Positions 16,108 through 23,829 of a DNA stretch of 38,625 nt are shown in pieces. The translations under genes were made by a program, and so were the position numbers. Origin of the DNA: Candidatus Neomicrothrix sp. UBA7884 (lineage in GTDB: Bacteria; Actinomycetota; Acidimicrobiia; Acidimicrobiales; MedAcidi-G1). How positions within the stretch are numbered: the stretch's first letter is position 1; every line of letters starts with the position of its first letter. The DNA is taken from positions 1-38,625 of the forward strand of contig DLRQ01000073.1 of the NCBI GenBank assembly GCA_002501135.1. The letters are read 5' to 3'. The notes beneath the pieces were generated by a model that saw only the letters and a program-made list of their open reading frames with translations, was not told the origin of the DNA and did not search any database.

Positions 16108-18540
16108 ATGCGCGATGAAGCACAGTGCGTAATCGTCGGAGGCGGCGCCATGGGCGTCGGCCTGCTCTACCACCTGGCCCACGAGGGCTGGACCGACACC
16201 CTGCTTATCGAAAAAGGCGAGCTCGCCTCAGGGTCCACCTGGCACGCAGCCGGCCTCGTGCCCAACTTCATCGGCAGCCTCAACATGGCCAAGGTCCACG
16301 CATACGGCATCGACCTCTACAAGGCCCTCGAAGCCGAGACCGGCATGTCAACGGGTTGGCATGGCTGTGGGGCAATCCGCCTCGCCGTCACCGAGGACCA
16401 GGCCCACTGGTATCGCTACGTCCAGGGTCTCCTCAACTCCCTTGGAGTCGAGTCGCACCTGATCAGCCCCGATGAGGTTCGCCGGCAGGTGCCGCTCATG
16501 GCCTCCACCGACGACATCATCCTCGGCTTCTGGACACCCAACGACGGCTGGTCCGACCCCACCGGCTCCACCAACGCAATGGCCGTCGGCGCCCGACAAC
16601 TCGGCGCCGAGATCGCCCGCCACACGCTCGTCACCACCATCGACCAACTGGCGGACGGGCGCTGGAAGGTCATCACCGACAAGGGCGAGGTCACCTGCGA
16701 CCACGTCGTGAACGCCGCCGGCCACTACGCCCCCCAGGTCGGCGCCATGTCTGGCATCGACATTCCGATCGTGTCGATGATCCACCAGTACCTGATCACC
16801 GAGTCGCTCCCCGAGATCGCCGCCCAGGACGTCGAGATGCCCGTCATCCGGGACCCCAGATCCTCGTGCTACTACCGCCGCGAGATCGACAGCCTCCTCA
16901 TCGGCCCATACGAGACCCGCAACTCCATCACCTACGGGGTCGAGGGCATCGACTGGGACCTGCACTTCCACCTCACACCACCCGACGTCGATCAGCTCGC
17001 CCCCTGGCTTGAAATATCAGCTGAACGGTTCCCGATCTTCGCCGAGGCGGGCATCAAGCAGGTTGTCAGCGGCCCCATCACCCACACCCCGGATGGGGGC
17101 TACCTCATGGGCCCGGCCCCCGGCGTGCGCAACTACTGGATGTGTGCCGGAGCCTCAATCGGCATCACCCAGGGTCCCGGCGCCGGGAAGTACCTAGCCC
17201 AGTGGATGGTTCACGGCCAGACCGAGATCAACGTCCGCGAGATGGACCCCCGCCGTTTCGGCCCCTGGTCCGACCTCGACTACACCATCGCCAAGTCGGT
17301 CGACGAATACCACGAGATGTACCAGGTGCGCATGCCCGGCGAGTACCGGTCAGCCGGGCGCCCACTCAGGCGCACACCGATCGCCGACCGACTCGACGAC
17401 CTCGGCGCCCAGTGGCAGGACGTCTGGGGATGGGAGAGGGCCCGCTACTACGGCGATGCCGAGGAGTACTCATGGAAGCGCTCCAACGCACACGACATCG
17501 TCGCCACCGAGTGCGCCGGCGTACGCAACCGGGTCGGCATCGCCGACCTGTCCGCCTTCGCCAAATTCGGCGTGCTCGGACCCGACGCGGCGGCCCTGCT
17601 CGGCCGGCTCTCAGCCAACCGGCTCCCTGCCCGACATGGCGGAATCCGGCTCGTCCACATGCTCACCGACCTGGGTGGCATCGAGTGCGAGATGACGGTC
17701 ACCCGGATGAGCGACGAGCGGTTCTACCTGAACTCCGCTATCACCGGCACAACCCACGACCTTGACTGGCTGACCCAGCACGTTCTGCCCCACGAGGACG
17801 TCGCCATCGAGGACTGGTCCGACCAGATGGGCATTCTCGCCGTAACCGGCCCCCGGGCCCGAGACGTGCTCACCTCCTGTAGCGACGCAGACCTCTCCAA
17901 CGAGGCGTTCCCGTGGCTGACCTGTCGCCAGGTAGAGGTTGGTGGCGTGAGCTGCATCGCCCTACGGGTCAGCTACGTAGGTGAGCTTGGCTGGGAGCTC
18001 CACCATCCCATCGAGCAGATGTCCCAACTGTACGAAGCACTTACCGCCGCCGGCGAACCCCACGGAATGGTCCACTTCGGCTCGTACGCCATGAACTCAA
18101 TGCGCATGGAGAAGGCCTACAAGGCCTGGGGTGGCGAGCTCACCACCGAGATCACGCCAGTTGAGGCCGACCTCGGACGCTTCGTGGCACTGGACCGCGA
18201 CTTCAAGGGCCGTGACGCCGTCGTGGAACGACAGGAGTCGGCCGGCACTGACAACTCAGACCTCGACATGATCCTCGTCTACTGCGAGGTCGATGCAACG
18301 GATTCCGACTGCCGTGGCAATGAACCCGTCTACCGGACAGGAACCGAATCCATCATGGGCATTACGACAGGCGGAGCATGGGGACACACCGTCGGAAAGT
18401 CGCTGTGCTTCGCCTACGTGGACCCGGACTACGCCAGCCCGGGTTCCACCTTCGAGATAGGGCTGTTCGGTGAGCGGCACACGGCGACTGTGCTTGACCA
18501 GCCAGCGCACGACCCGACGAATGAACGGCTCAGAGCCTGA
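16108..18540 (+). CDS. Dimethylglycine/sarcosine dehydrogenase-like FAD oxidoreductase fused to GcvT domain
   Basis: 810 aa. Residues about 6-400 are a DAO-type FAD domain with GGGAMG (11-16) and GSTWHAAGL, whose His46 matches the histidine that carries covalent FAD in dimethylglycine and sarcosine dehydrogenases. A linker is followed by a GcvT-like folate-binding domain (about 430-800), with DLSAFAKFGVLGPDA, SYVGELGWELH and the GVTTGG-like ITTGGAWG. These enzymes oxidise N-methyl groups and pass the one-carbon unit to tetrahydrofolate. The strong ribosome site fixes the start. The next gene, an MttB-family methyltransferase, supports a role in breakdown of betaines or methylated amines. The exact substrate is not assignable. 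Confidence 0.9.
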   Translation: MRDEAQCVIVGGGAMGVGLLYHLAHEGWTDTLLIEKGELASGSTWHAAGLVPNFIGSLNMAKVHAYGIDLYKALEAETGMSTGWHGCGAIRLAVTEDQAHWYRYVQGLLNSLGVESHLISPDEVRRQVPLMASTDDIILGFWTPNDGWSDPTGSTNAMAVGARQLGAEIARHTLVTTIDQLADGRWKVITDKGEVTCDHVVNAAGHYAPQVGAMSGIDIPIVSMIHQYLITESLPEIAAQDVEMPVIRDPRSSCYYRREIDSLLIGPYETRNSITYGVEGIDWDLHFHLTPPDVDQLAPWLEISAERFPIFAEAGIKQVVSGPITHTPDGGYLMGPAPGVRNYWMCAGASIGITQGPGAGKYLAQWMVHGQTEINVREMDPRRFGPWSDLDYTIAKSVDEYHEMYQVRMPGEYRSAGRPLRRTPIADRLDDLGAQWQDVWGWERARYYGDAEEYSWKRSNAHDIVATECAGVRNRVGIADLSAFAKFGVLGPDAAALLGRLSANRLPARHGGIRLVHMLTDLGGIECEMTVTRMSDERFYLNSAITGTTHDLDWLTQHVLPHEDVAIEDWSDQMGILAVTGPRARDVLTSCSDADLSNEAFPWLTCRQVEVGGVSCIALRVSYVGELGWELHHPIEQMSQLYEALTAAGEPHGMVHFGSYAMNSMRMEKAYKAWGGELTTEITPVEADLGRFVALDRDFKGRDAVVERQESAGTDNSDLDMILVYCEVDATDSDCRGNEPVYRTGTESIMGITTGGAWGHTVGKSLCFAYVDPDYASPGSTFEIGLFGERHTATVLDQPAHDPTNERLRA

Positions 18541-18568
18541 GCCGACGACAGAAAGTACGGGGGACTCA

Positions 18569-20149
18569 ATGAGCGACACGGCCGCCACCGAAGAGGCACC
18601 ACGCAGACGACCAGGCGGCCGCGCCGCACGGGTCGCTGCCAGGGCAGCCGGACCCGCCGGAGACAAACGTCCGGTTCGACCCGGAATGTCAGGCGGAAGG
18701 TACGCGCCGCTTAGTGAGTCCGAGTGCAGACAGGTCTACGAGGCGGCCCTCAGTCTGCTCGAGGAGATCGGCATGGGAAGCCCGATCCAGGAGTTCATCG
18801 ACGTCGTCACGGCTGCAGGTGGCCATGTCATCGAAGACCGACTCCACTTCCCGCGGGCCCTCGTCGAGGACGCCATCTCCACAGCAGCCAGTTCGTTCAC
18901 CTGGTACGGGTTCGACGACAACCGCTCCATCGACGTGGGCGGCGACCGGGTCCACTTCGGCACCGCCGGCGCAGCCGTTTCGGTGTGGGACCACGAGACC
19001 CGCAGACACCGGCCGTCCACCCTGCTCGACGTCTACGACGTGGCCCGCCTGGTCGACACCCTCGAGCACATCCACTTCCACGTTCGCACGCTCGTTCCCA
19101 GAGACATGGTCGAAGCCCGTGATCTCGACCTGAACACCGCCTACGCCGTGGCAATGGGTACAACCATGCCGATCGGGACCTCGTTCTTCCAGCCCGAACA
19201 CGTCGTCGAGACCGTGGAGATGTTCGACCAGATGCTCGGAGGGCGCACGGGTTCATTTGCCGAGCGGCCCTTCTGCGTGGCCAACAACACATTCGTGGTA
19301 CCACCACTGCGGTATGCCGAAGACGCAGCCGAAGCAATGGTCGCCCAGGTTCGTGCCGGCATGCCCATCAACCTGCTGTCCGCCGGACAGGCGGGCGCCA
19401 CCTCGCCGGCCGCCCTGGCCGGTTCGCTGGCGCAGGCCCTGGCCGAGTGCCTTTCCGCCCTCACGTTCGTGAACCTCATGAAGCCGGGTCATCCATGTGT
19501 GATGGGTCTCTGGCCGTTCGTTTCCGACCTGCGGACCGGAGCCATGACCGGTGGCTCTGGAGCCGAGGCCGTGCTGAACGCGGCAGCGGCCCAGATGGCC
19601 AACTGGCTGAACCTGCCGTCGGGGGTTCCTGCAGGCATGGCCGACTCCAAGATGCCCGACAACCAGGCTGGCCACGAGAAAGGTATGACCGTGGCCCTCG
19701 CGGGCAATGCCGGTGCAAACCTCGTCTACGAGTCAGCCGGGATGCTCGCCAGCCTGCTGGCCTGCTCGTTCGAGGGTCTCGTAATTGACAACGACATGCT
19801 CGGAGCAGTCAACCGGACCGTCCGCGGAATCGAGGTGAACCCGGAAACCCTCTCCACCGAAGTAATCCGCGAGGTGGTCCACGGTGCCGGCCACTTCCTG
19901 GACCAGGACCAGACCCTCTCGATAATGCAGACCGAGTACGTCTACCCCGAGATAGGCGACCGCCTCAGCCCGGAGGACTGGTTCGATGCGGGAGCCACGT
20001 CTGCTGACGAGCGTGCCAGGGAACATGTCCGGAAGGTTCTCTCAACGCACTTTCCCTCCCACATACCGCCTGATGTCGACGCAGCTGTCCGCGACCGGTT
20101 CGACATACACCTGCCCGTTGGGGAACTGACAGGAACCAGTCGGTGGTAG
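18569..20149 (+). CDS. MttB-family (non-pyrrolysine) corrinoid-dependent methyltransferase
   Basis: 526 aa from the ATG after GGGGGA (18559-18564). The body is a TIM-barrel of the trimethylamine methyltransferase family: YAPLSESECRQVYEAAL, SFTWYGFDD, HFGTAGAAVSVWD, and late GMADSKMPDNQAGHEKG. The gene runs through without an internal TAG, so it lacks pyrrolysine; such members (for example MtgB) demethylate glycine betaine or other quaternary amines through a corrinoid protein. No corrinoid protein gene is in the window. The first 40 residues are Arg/Ala/Pro-rich and probably disordered. A longer in-frame start at 18470 lies inside the dehydrogenase gene and is rejected. It starts 28 bases after the dehydrogenase. 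Confidence 0.9.
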   Translation: MSDTAATEEAPRRRPGGRAARVAARAAGPAGDKRPVRPGMSGGRYAPLSESECRQVYEAALSLLEEIGMGSPIQEFIDVVTAAGGHVIEDRLHFPRALVEDAISTAASSFTWYGFDDNRSIDVGGDRVHFGTAGAAVSVWDHETRRHRPSTLLDVYDVARLVDTLEHIHFHVRTLVPRDMVEARDLDLNTAYAVAMGTTMPIGTSFFQPEHVVETVEMFDQMLGGRTGSFAERPFCVANNTFVVPPLRYAEDAAEAMVAQVRAGMPINLLSAGQAGATSPAALAGSLAQALAECLSALTFVNLMKPGHPCVMGLWPFVSDLRTGAMTGGSGAEAVLNAAAAQMANWLNLPSGVPAGMADSKMPDNQAGHEKGMTVALAGNAGANLVYESAGMLASLLACSFEGLVIDNDMLGAVNRTVRGIEVNPETLSTEVIREVVHGAGHFLDQDQTLSIMQTEYVYPEIGDRLSPEDWFDAGATSADERAREHVRKVLSTHFPSHIPPDVDAAVRDRFDIHLPVGELTGTSRW

Positions 20150-20170
20150 CCACCCGGTAGACCAGATGCC

Positions 20171-20845
20171 ATGCTTGGAGCCGTGACCGCACCCACGGAA
20201 CTCGAACTGGTAGCACGCCTGGCCCTGGCGCTCGCCCTGGGTGCAGTCCTCGGCCTGGAGAGGGAAACCCGCCACAAGACCGCCGGCCTCCGCACCCACA
20301 GCCTCGTCGCCCTGGGATCTGCCCTGTTCACAATCGCCGGAGCATTCGCTGTCGTGGGCATACAGGCCGACCCCTCCAGGGTGGCCGCCCAGGTGGTTAC
20401 CGGCATCGGCTTCATCGGTGCAGGCGCCATGATCCGCAGCGGCCTGACCATCACCGGCATTACCACGGCGGCAACCCTCTGGATGGCTGCCGCGTTCGGG
20501 GTGGCCGCCGCCATGGGTATGTACGTCGTGTCCGTAGCCGCCGGCGGGATGGCACTCTTCATTGTCCTGGCCTTCGGGCCGATGAAGCCGTACGTCCTGT
20601 CCCCACGCTCACGACGGCGTCTCGACATCAGCCACGCGGCGGGCCACGACACCCTCGACGCACTGGTCGCATCTGTCGGCGATGCCGGTGGGCGCCTCAG
20701 CGTCATAGAGACAGGTGACGACGGCGACCTGCGACACACCAGCATTGTCGTCTGGGGAATCGCCAAGGCGAATCTGGACGACGTCCTGCGCAACCTGGTC
20801 GACCGCGAAGACGTCATTGAGATCAACCCGCCGCCGCCAAACTGA
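20171..20845 (+). CDS. MgtC/SapB-family membrane protein
   Basis: 224 aa. The N-terminal two-thirds hold about four membrane helices with the family marks GAVLGLERE, KTAGLRTHSLVALGSALF, GIGFIGAGAMIR and the TTAATLW segment. The C-terminal soluble part (about 150-224) resembles an ACT-like domain. MgtC proteins are linked to growth at low magnesium and to control of ATP synthase in pathogens; the role in free-living bacteria is unclear. A GTG at codon 5 is an alternative start. It sits between the methyltransferase and the sulfatase, 6 bases before the latter. Confidence 0.88.
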   Translation: MLGAVTAPTELELVARLALALALGAVLGLERETRHKTAGLRTHSLVALGSALFTIAGAFAVVGIQADPSRVAAQVVTGIGFIGAGAMIRSGLTITGITTAATLWMAAAFGVAAAMGMYVVSVAAGGMALFIVLAFGPMKPYVLSPRSRRRLDISHAAGHDTLDALVASVGDAGGRLSVIETGDDGDLRHTSIVVWGIAKANLDDVLRNLVDREDVIEINPPPPN

Positions 20846-20851
20846 TCTCCA

Positions 20852-22429
20852 GTGACAGACCCGTTCCAGACACCTGACCCACAACCGTTTGTAGACGGTT
20901 CAGGTCCACGCAACGTCGTGGTCATCCTGCTCGACAGCCTCAACCGCCGCATGCTCGGCTGCTACGGCGGCACTGAGTTCGAGACCCCCAACCTTGACCG
21001 CCTGGCAGCCCGGTCACTGCGCTTCGACCGCCACTACGCAGCCTCGCTGCCGTGCATGCCGGCACGACACGACATCCTCTGTGGCGCCTGGGACTTTCTG
21101 TGGCGGCCATGGGGGTCAATCGAAATCTGGGAGTCCAACATCGCCCGCGAGATGAAGATGAGCGGCGTGGCGACCGGCATCATCACCGACCACCCGCATC
21201 TCTTCGAAACCGGCGGCGAGAACTACCACACCGACTTCGGAATGTGGGACTACGTGCGAGGCCACGAGGGGGATCCGTGGAGGCTCAGGGAGGACCCATC
21301 CTGGGTGGGCACCCCGGCGCTGCCCGCCACAGAGGGATGGGTGCACAGGGGCTATGACACGTCCCGTACATGGTTCCGCGACGAGGCCGACTTCCCCGGT
21401 CCACGGACCATGCAGGGAACCGCCGACTGGCTGGACCGCAACGCCGGCCACCACGACAGGTTCTTCCTGTTCGTCGATGAGTTCGACCCGCATGAGCCGT
21501 TCGACACTCCCGAACGCTGGGCCTACCGCTACCACGACCAACGCGACGAACCGCTCGAGATCTGGCCGCCCTACGGACGCGAGGTGCTCGAGAAGGGGAT
21601 CATCACCGCCCGCCAGGCCGAACAACTCCGTGCCAACTACGGCGCCAAGCTCTCGATGATCGACCACTGGCTCGGGAAGGTCCTCGACTCCATGGACCGG
21701 CACGGCCTGTGGGACGACACTGCGCTGTTCCTCGTGACGGACCACGGCCACTATCTGGGTGAACGCAACGAAATGTTCGGTAAGCCGCTGTCCCCCATCT
21801 ACAACCTGCTCGGAGCGATCCCGATGCTCGTGGCATGGCCCGGGGCCGAACCCGGCAGCCGCGATGCTCTCACCACCAGCGTCGACGTCCACGCCACCCT
21901 CGCCGACCTGTTTGACCTGAAGGTTGAGCACCGCACGCACGGTGTATCGCTCCGAGACGTCATCGAGGGAACAAAGCCAGCGGCACGCGACCACCTCCTA
22001 CAGGGCTACTTCGGACGCGAGGTGAACGTCATCGACAAGGACGGCAAGTACATCCGTGGGGTCGAGGGCGAACAGACCGACGTGAGCGTCTGGTCGAACC
22101 GCTGGTCGACGATGCCCGTCCATGCGTTCCCGCGCCTCAGCCTCGCCAGACCCGACGACAGGGCGACGCTCGACCACATGCCCGGAAGTGACGTGCCGGT
22201 CATCCGACAACCGTTCACCGCCGACGACCTGAACAGCGGAGCTGTCTACCTGGCGGGACGCACCGCGGGTCACGGTTCCGTGTCCGAACTCTACGACGCC
22301 TCCGACACCGACGAGTCCGAGGACCTCGCCGACTCCAGCCGATCCGCCCACTACGTGGACCTGCTCCACCACGCCCTCACCGAGGTGGAGGCCCCCGCTG
22401 AACAATTCGTGAGGCTCGGGCTGGACTGA
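20852..22429 (+). CDS. Type I (formylglycine) sulfatase
   Basis: 525 aa. The formylglycine motif CxPxR is present as CMPAR (Cys68, Pro70, Arg72), so an FGE-type enzyme must mature it. The N-terminal metal Asp is in VVILLDSLNRRMLGCYGG (Asp28), and the second metal pair is in LVTDHGHYLGERNEMFGK. The FVDEFDPHEPFDTPE stretch is also typical of alkaline-phosphatase-fold sulfatases. No signal peptide is visible, so it appears cytoplasmic and the substrate would be imported. GTG start, 6 bases after the MgtC-like gene. The sulfate ester cannot be identified; phosphonate or phosphate ester hydrolase activity is an alternative. Confidence 0.88.
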   Translation: MTDPFQTPDPQPFVDGSGPRNVVVILLDSLNRRMLGCYGGTEFETPNLDRLAARSLRFDRHYAASLPCMPARHDILCGAWDFLWRPWGSIEIWESNIAREMKMSGVATGIITDHPHLFETGGENYHTDFGMWDYVRGHEGDPWRLREDPSWVGTPALPATEGWVHRGYDTSRTWFRDEADFPGPRTMQGTADWLDRNAGHHDRFFLFVDEFDPHEPFDTPERWAYRYHDQRDEPLEIWPPYGREVLEKGIITARQAEQLRANYGAKLSMIDHWLGKVLDSMDRHGLWDDTALFLVTDHGHYLGERNEMFGKPLSPIYNLLGAIPMLVAWPGAEPGSRDALTTSVDVHATLADLFDLKVEHRTHGVSLRDVIEGTKPAARDHLLQGYFGREVNVIDKDGKYIRGVEGEQTDVSVWSNRWSTMPVHAFPRLSLARPDDRATLDHMPGSDVPVIRQPFTADDLNSGAVYLAGRTAGHGSVSELYDASDTDESEDLADSSRSAHYVDLLHHALTEVEAPAEQFVRLGLD

Positions 22430-22440
22430 GCCCCGAGACC

Positions 22441-23295
22441 TCAGCCTGCAACCAGGTGTCCGACAGGTCCGTTCGGGTCAACGAACTCGCCGATGTCCGA
22501 CCACGGAACCGAGACCCGCGGTGCCCCGAGGACACCCGGCCCGATCTGGTAGCGGTCGAACAGGAGAATCACCCCTTCTGCACTGAGTGCCAGGTGCTCG
22601 AAGTTGGACTCTTCAACGGACAGGCCATCGGGCCAGAGCACGTTTTCGCCGAACCGTGCCGCCAGATCGGCCGTGGCAACCCTCGCGAGCGTCTCCAGCC
22701 ACGGGCTGTCGTCATAAAAGACGTCCAGGGGCCCCACGAGGCTGCCGTCGGCCAGATCAACCACGACCGCGTCCACCCACTGGTCTCCGCTCGCAGCGCC
22801 TCCCCATTCGACGGTCAGGTCGTACTCGACGCTGACCACCCGGGTGTCAAGTAGCGACACGATGCCACCTCCAAAGAGGTGGCTCGGCTCCACGTCGGCG
22901 GACTCGTCCTCAAACAGATCGGCAGCGAACAGGGCCCTGGCGTGCTCCACCGGCTGGCGCAGCCGGGCATCGACGCCATGTGCCACGCCATCGCCATCCA
23001 CGCTCGGAAACGCCATGTCAAAGGTTCCGTCAGGTTCGATCGTGCCGGTCAACCGCTCGACCGACAGCAACGGTGTAGCGGGAAGGAAAATCCACGATCC
23101 GGCAGGCGATACCGCCGGGGGTGCGAGAGTGGCAGTGGCGGCTCCAACCTGAGGCGAGGCGGTGACTGGGGCGACAACCGTCTGGCTCGGGGGATCTGAC
23201 AGTCCCCGGCCAGCATCGGTTGCACAACCCGACGCACTCCAGCACAAGAGAGCCACGGCTGCAGTGAGAATCGACCTTGCGGACCGGCTGGGCAC
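22441..23295 (-). CDS. DUF3298-like (RsiV-type) lipoprotein
   Basis: 284 aa from the GTG at 23295. The start was chosen because TACCCT lies exactly six bases upstream and because it gives a compact lipoprotein signal peptide: basic SRSAR, hydrophobic ILTAAVALLCW, then ASG-Cys24. An upstream in-frame TTG at 23319 adds eight residues and has a poorly spaced site. The C-terminal part, NFEHLALSAEGVILLFDRY followed by QIGPGVLGAPRVSVPWSDI, is the DUF3298 signature known from the RsiV lysozyme-sensing anti-sigma factor. No sigma factor gene is adjacent, so a sensor role is only possible. It is convergent with the sulfatase. Confidence 0.75.
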   Translation of the reverse strand: MPSRSARSILTAAVALLCWSASGCATDAGRGLSDPPSQTVVAPVTASPQVGAATATLAPPAVSPAGSWIFLPATPLLSVERLTGTIEPDGTFDMAFPSVDGDGVAHGVDARLRQPVEHARALFAADLFEDESADVEPSHLFGGGIVSLLDTRVVSVEYDLTVEWGGAASGDQWVDAVVVDLADGSLVGPLDVFYDDSPWLETLARVATADLAARFGENVLWPDGLSVEESNFEHLALSAEGVILLFDRYQIGPGVLGAPRVSVPWSDIGEFVDPNGPVGHLVAG

Positions 23296-23301
23296 GGCCG
23301 A

Positions 23302-23307
23302 AGGGTA
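23302..23307 (-). promoter_or_regulatory. Candidate leaderless -10 element of the DUF3298 lipoprotein
   Basis: TACCCT on the minus strand, six bases before the GTG at 23295. The same hexamer and spacing occur before the P450 pseudogene. Confidence 0.55.
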
Positions 23308-23403
23308 CCTACAAGTCAATCCCTAAAGGGGTCGGCCCACGGTTGCGCCACGTGGCTGTTCAACCAGCCATGACGGCGCCACCCACCCCCGTGATGCCCT
23401 TAG

Positions 23404-23409
23404 TACGAT
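23404..23409 (+). promoter_or_regulatory. Candidate leaderless -10 element of the coiled-coil gene
   Basis: TACGAT, then six bases, then GTG at 23416. The identical TACGAT-N6-GTG arrangement precedes the DUF2342 gene at 30888. Confidence 0.55.
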
Positions 23410-23415
23410 CACAAG

Positions 23416-23805
23416 GTGCGACAGAGGAAGAAACGGCTGACAGCCGACCCGGGGCCCGAGCAGACGCTGCTTGACCTTGTGAACGGCCTCCGCGACCTCG
23501 AGGACCGGGTCTCCACCCTCGAGAACCGCTTCGACTCGCTTGGCGAACACGCCACCGGAAGCGACGATGACGCCGTTATGGAACTTCGCCTCCACGCCGC
23601 CCGCCTGTCCGCCGAGCTGTCGAGGGTGACCGTTGAGCTACGTGGCCGAATCGCAGAACTGGGGAACCAGGCCGGCCTCACCTTCGAAGATGAACCAGCA
23701 ACACCGGCCCTTGCCGACGACGAGGCCTTTGAGGACCTCAGCGCAGACTCACCGGCCCGGGCACCTGCCAGCCAGCGCACAAGCGGCTGGCAGCCTGCCA
23801 ACTAG
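23416..23805 (+). CDS. Small coiled-coil protein of unknown function
   Basis: 129 aa, no recognised family. After a basic start (RQRKKR), residues about 14-80 have a heptad pattern of leucines and valines (LLDLVNGLRDLEDRVSTLENRF and later LRLHAARLSAELSRVTVELRGRI) that predicts a coiled coil broken by an acidic loop. The C-terminal 45 residues are Ala/Pro/Asp-rich and probably disordered. It has no membrane segment. It is monocistronic, divergent from the lipoprotein and convergent with UPF0182. The GTG start is backed by TACGAT six bases upstream. Confidence 0.62.
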   Translation: MRQRKKRLTADPGPEQTLLDLVNGLRDLEDRVSTLENRFDSLGEHATGSDDDAVMELRLHAARLSAELSRVTVELRGRIAELGNQAGLTFEDEPATPALADDEAFEDLSADSPARAPASQRTSGWQPAN

Positions 23806-23811
23806 ATCTGG

Positions 23812-23828
23812 ACCAGACCAAATCTGGT
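23812..23828. terminator. Weak hairpin between convergent genes
   Basis: ACCAGA and TCTGGT form a 6-base stem with a 5-base loop in the 24-base gap between two convergent stop codons. There is no T run, so a terminator role is uncertain. Confidence 0.3.
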
Positions 23829-23829
23829 G

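Noticed and set aside
18470..18568. Longer start of the MttB-family protein
   Set aside because: It would lie inside the dehydrogenase gene; the ATG at 18569 has a ribosome site.
19942..20952. 336-codon open frame on the minus strand over the methyltransferase and MgtC-like genes
   Set aside because: Arg/Ser/Pro-rich shadow of two recognisable genes.
21116..21994. 292-codon minus-strand frame inside the sulfatase gene
   Set aside because: Shadow frame; low-complexity Val/Gly content and no start signal.
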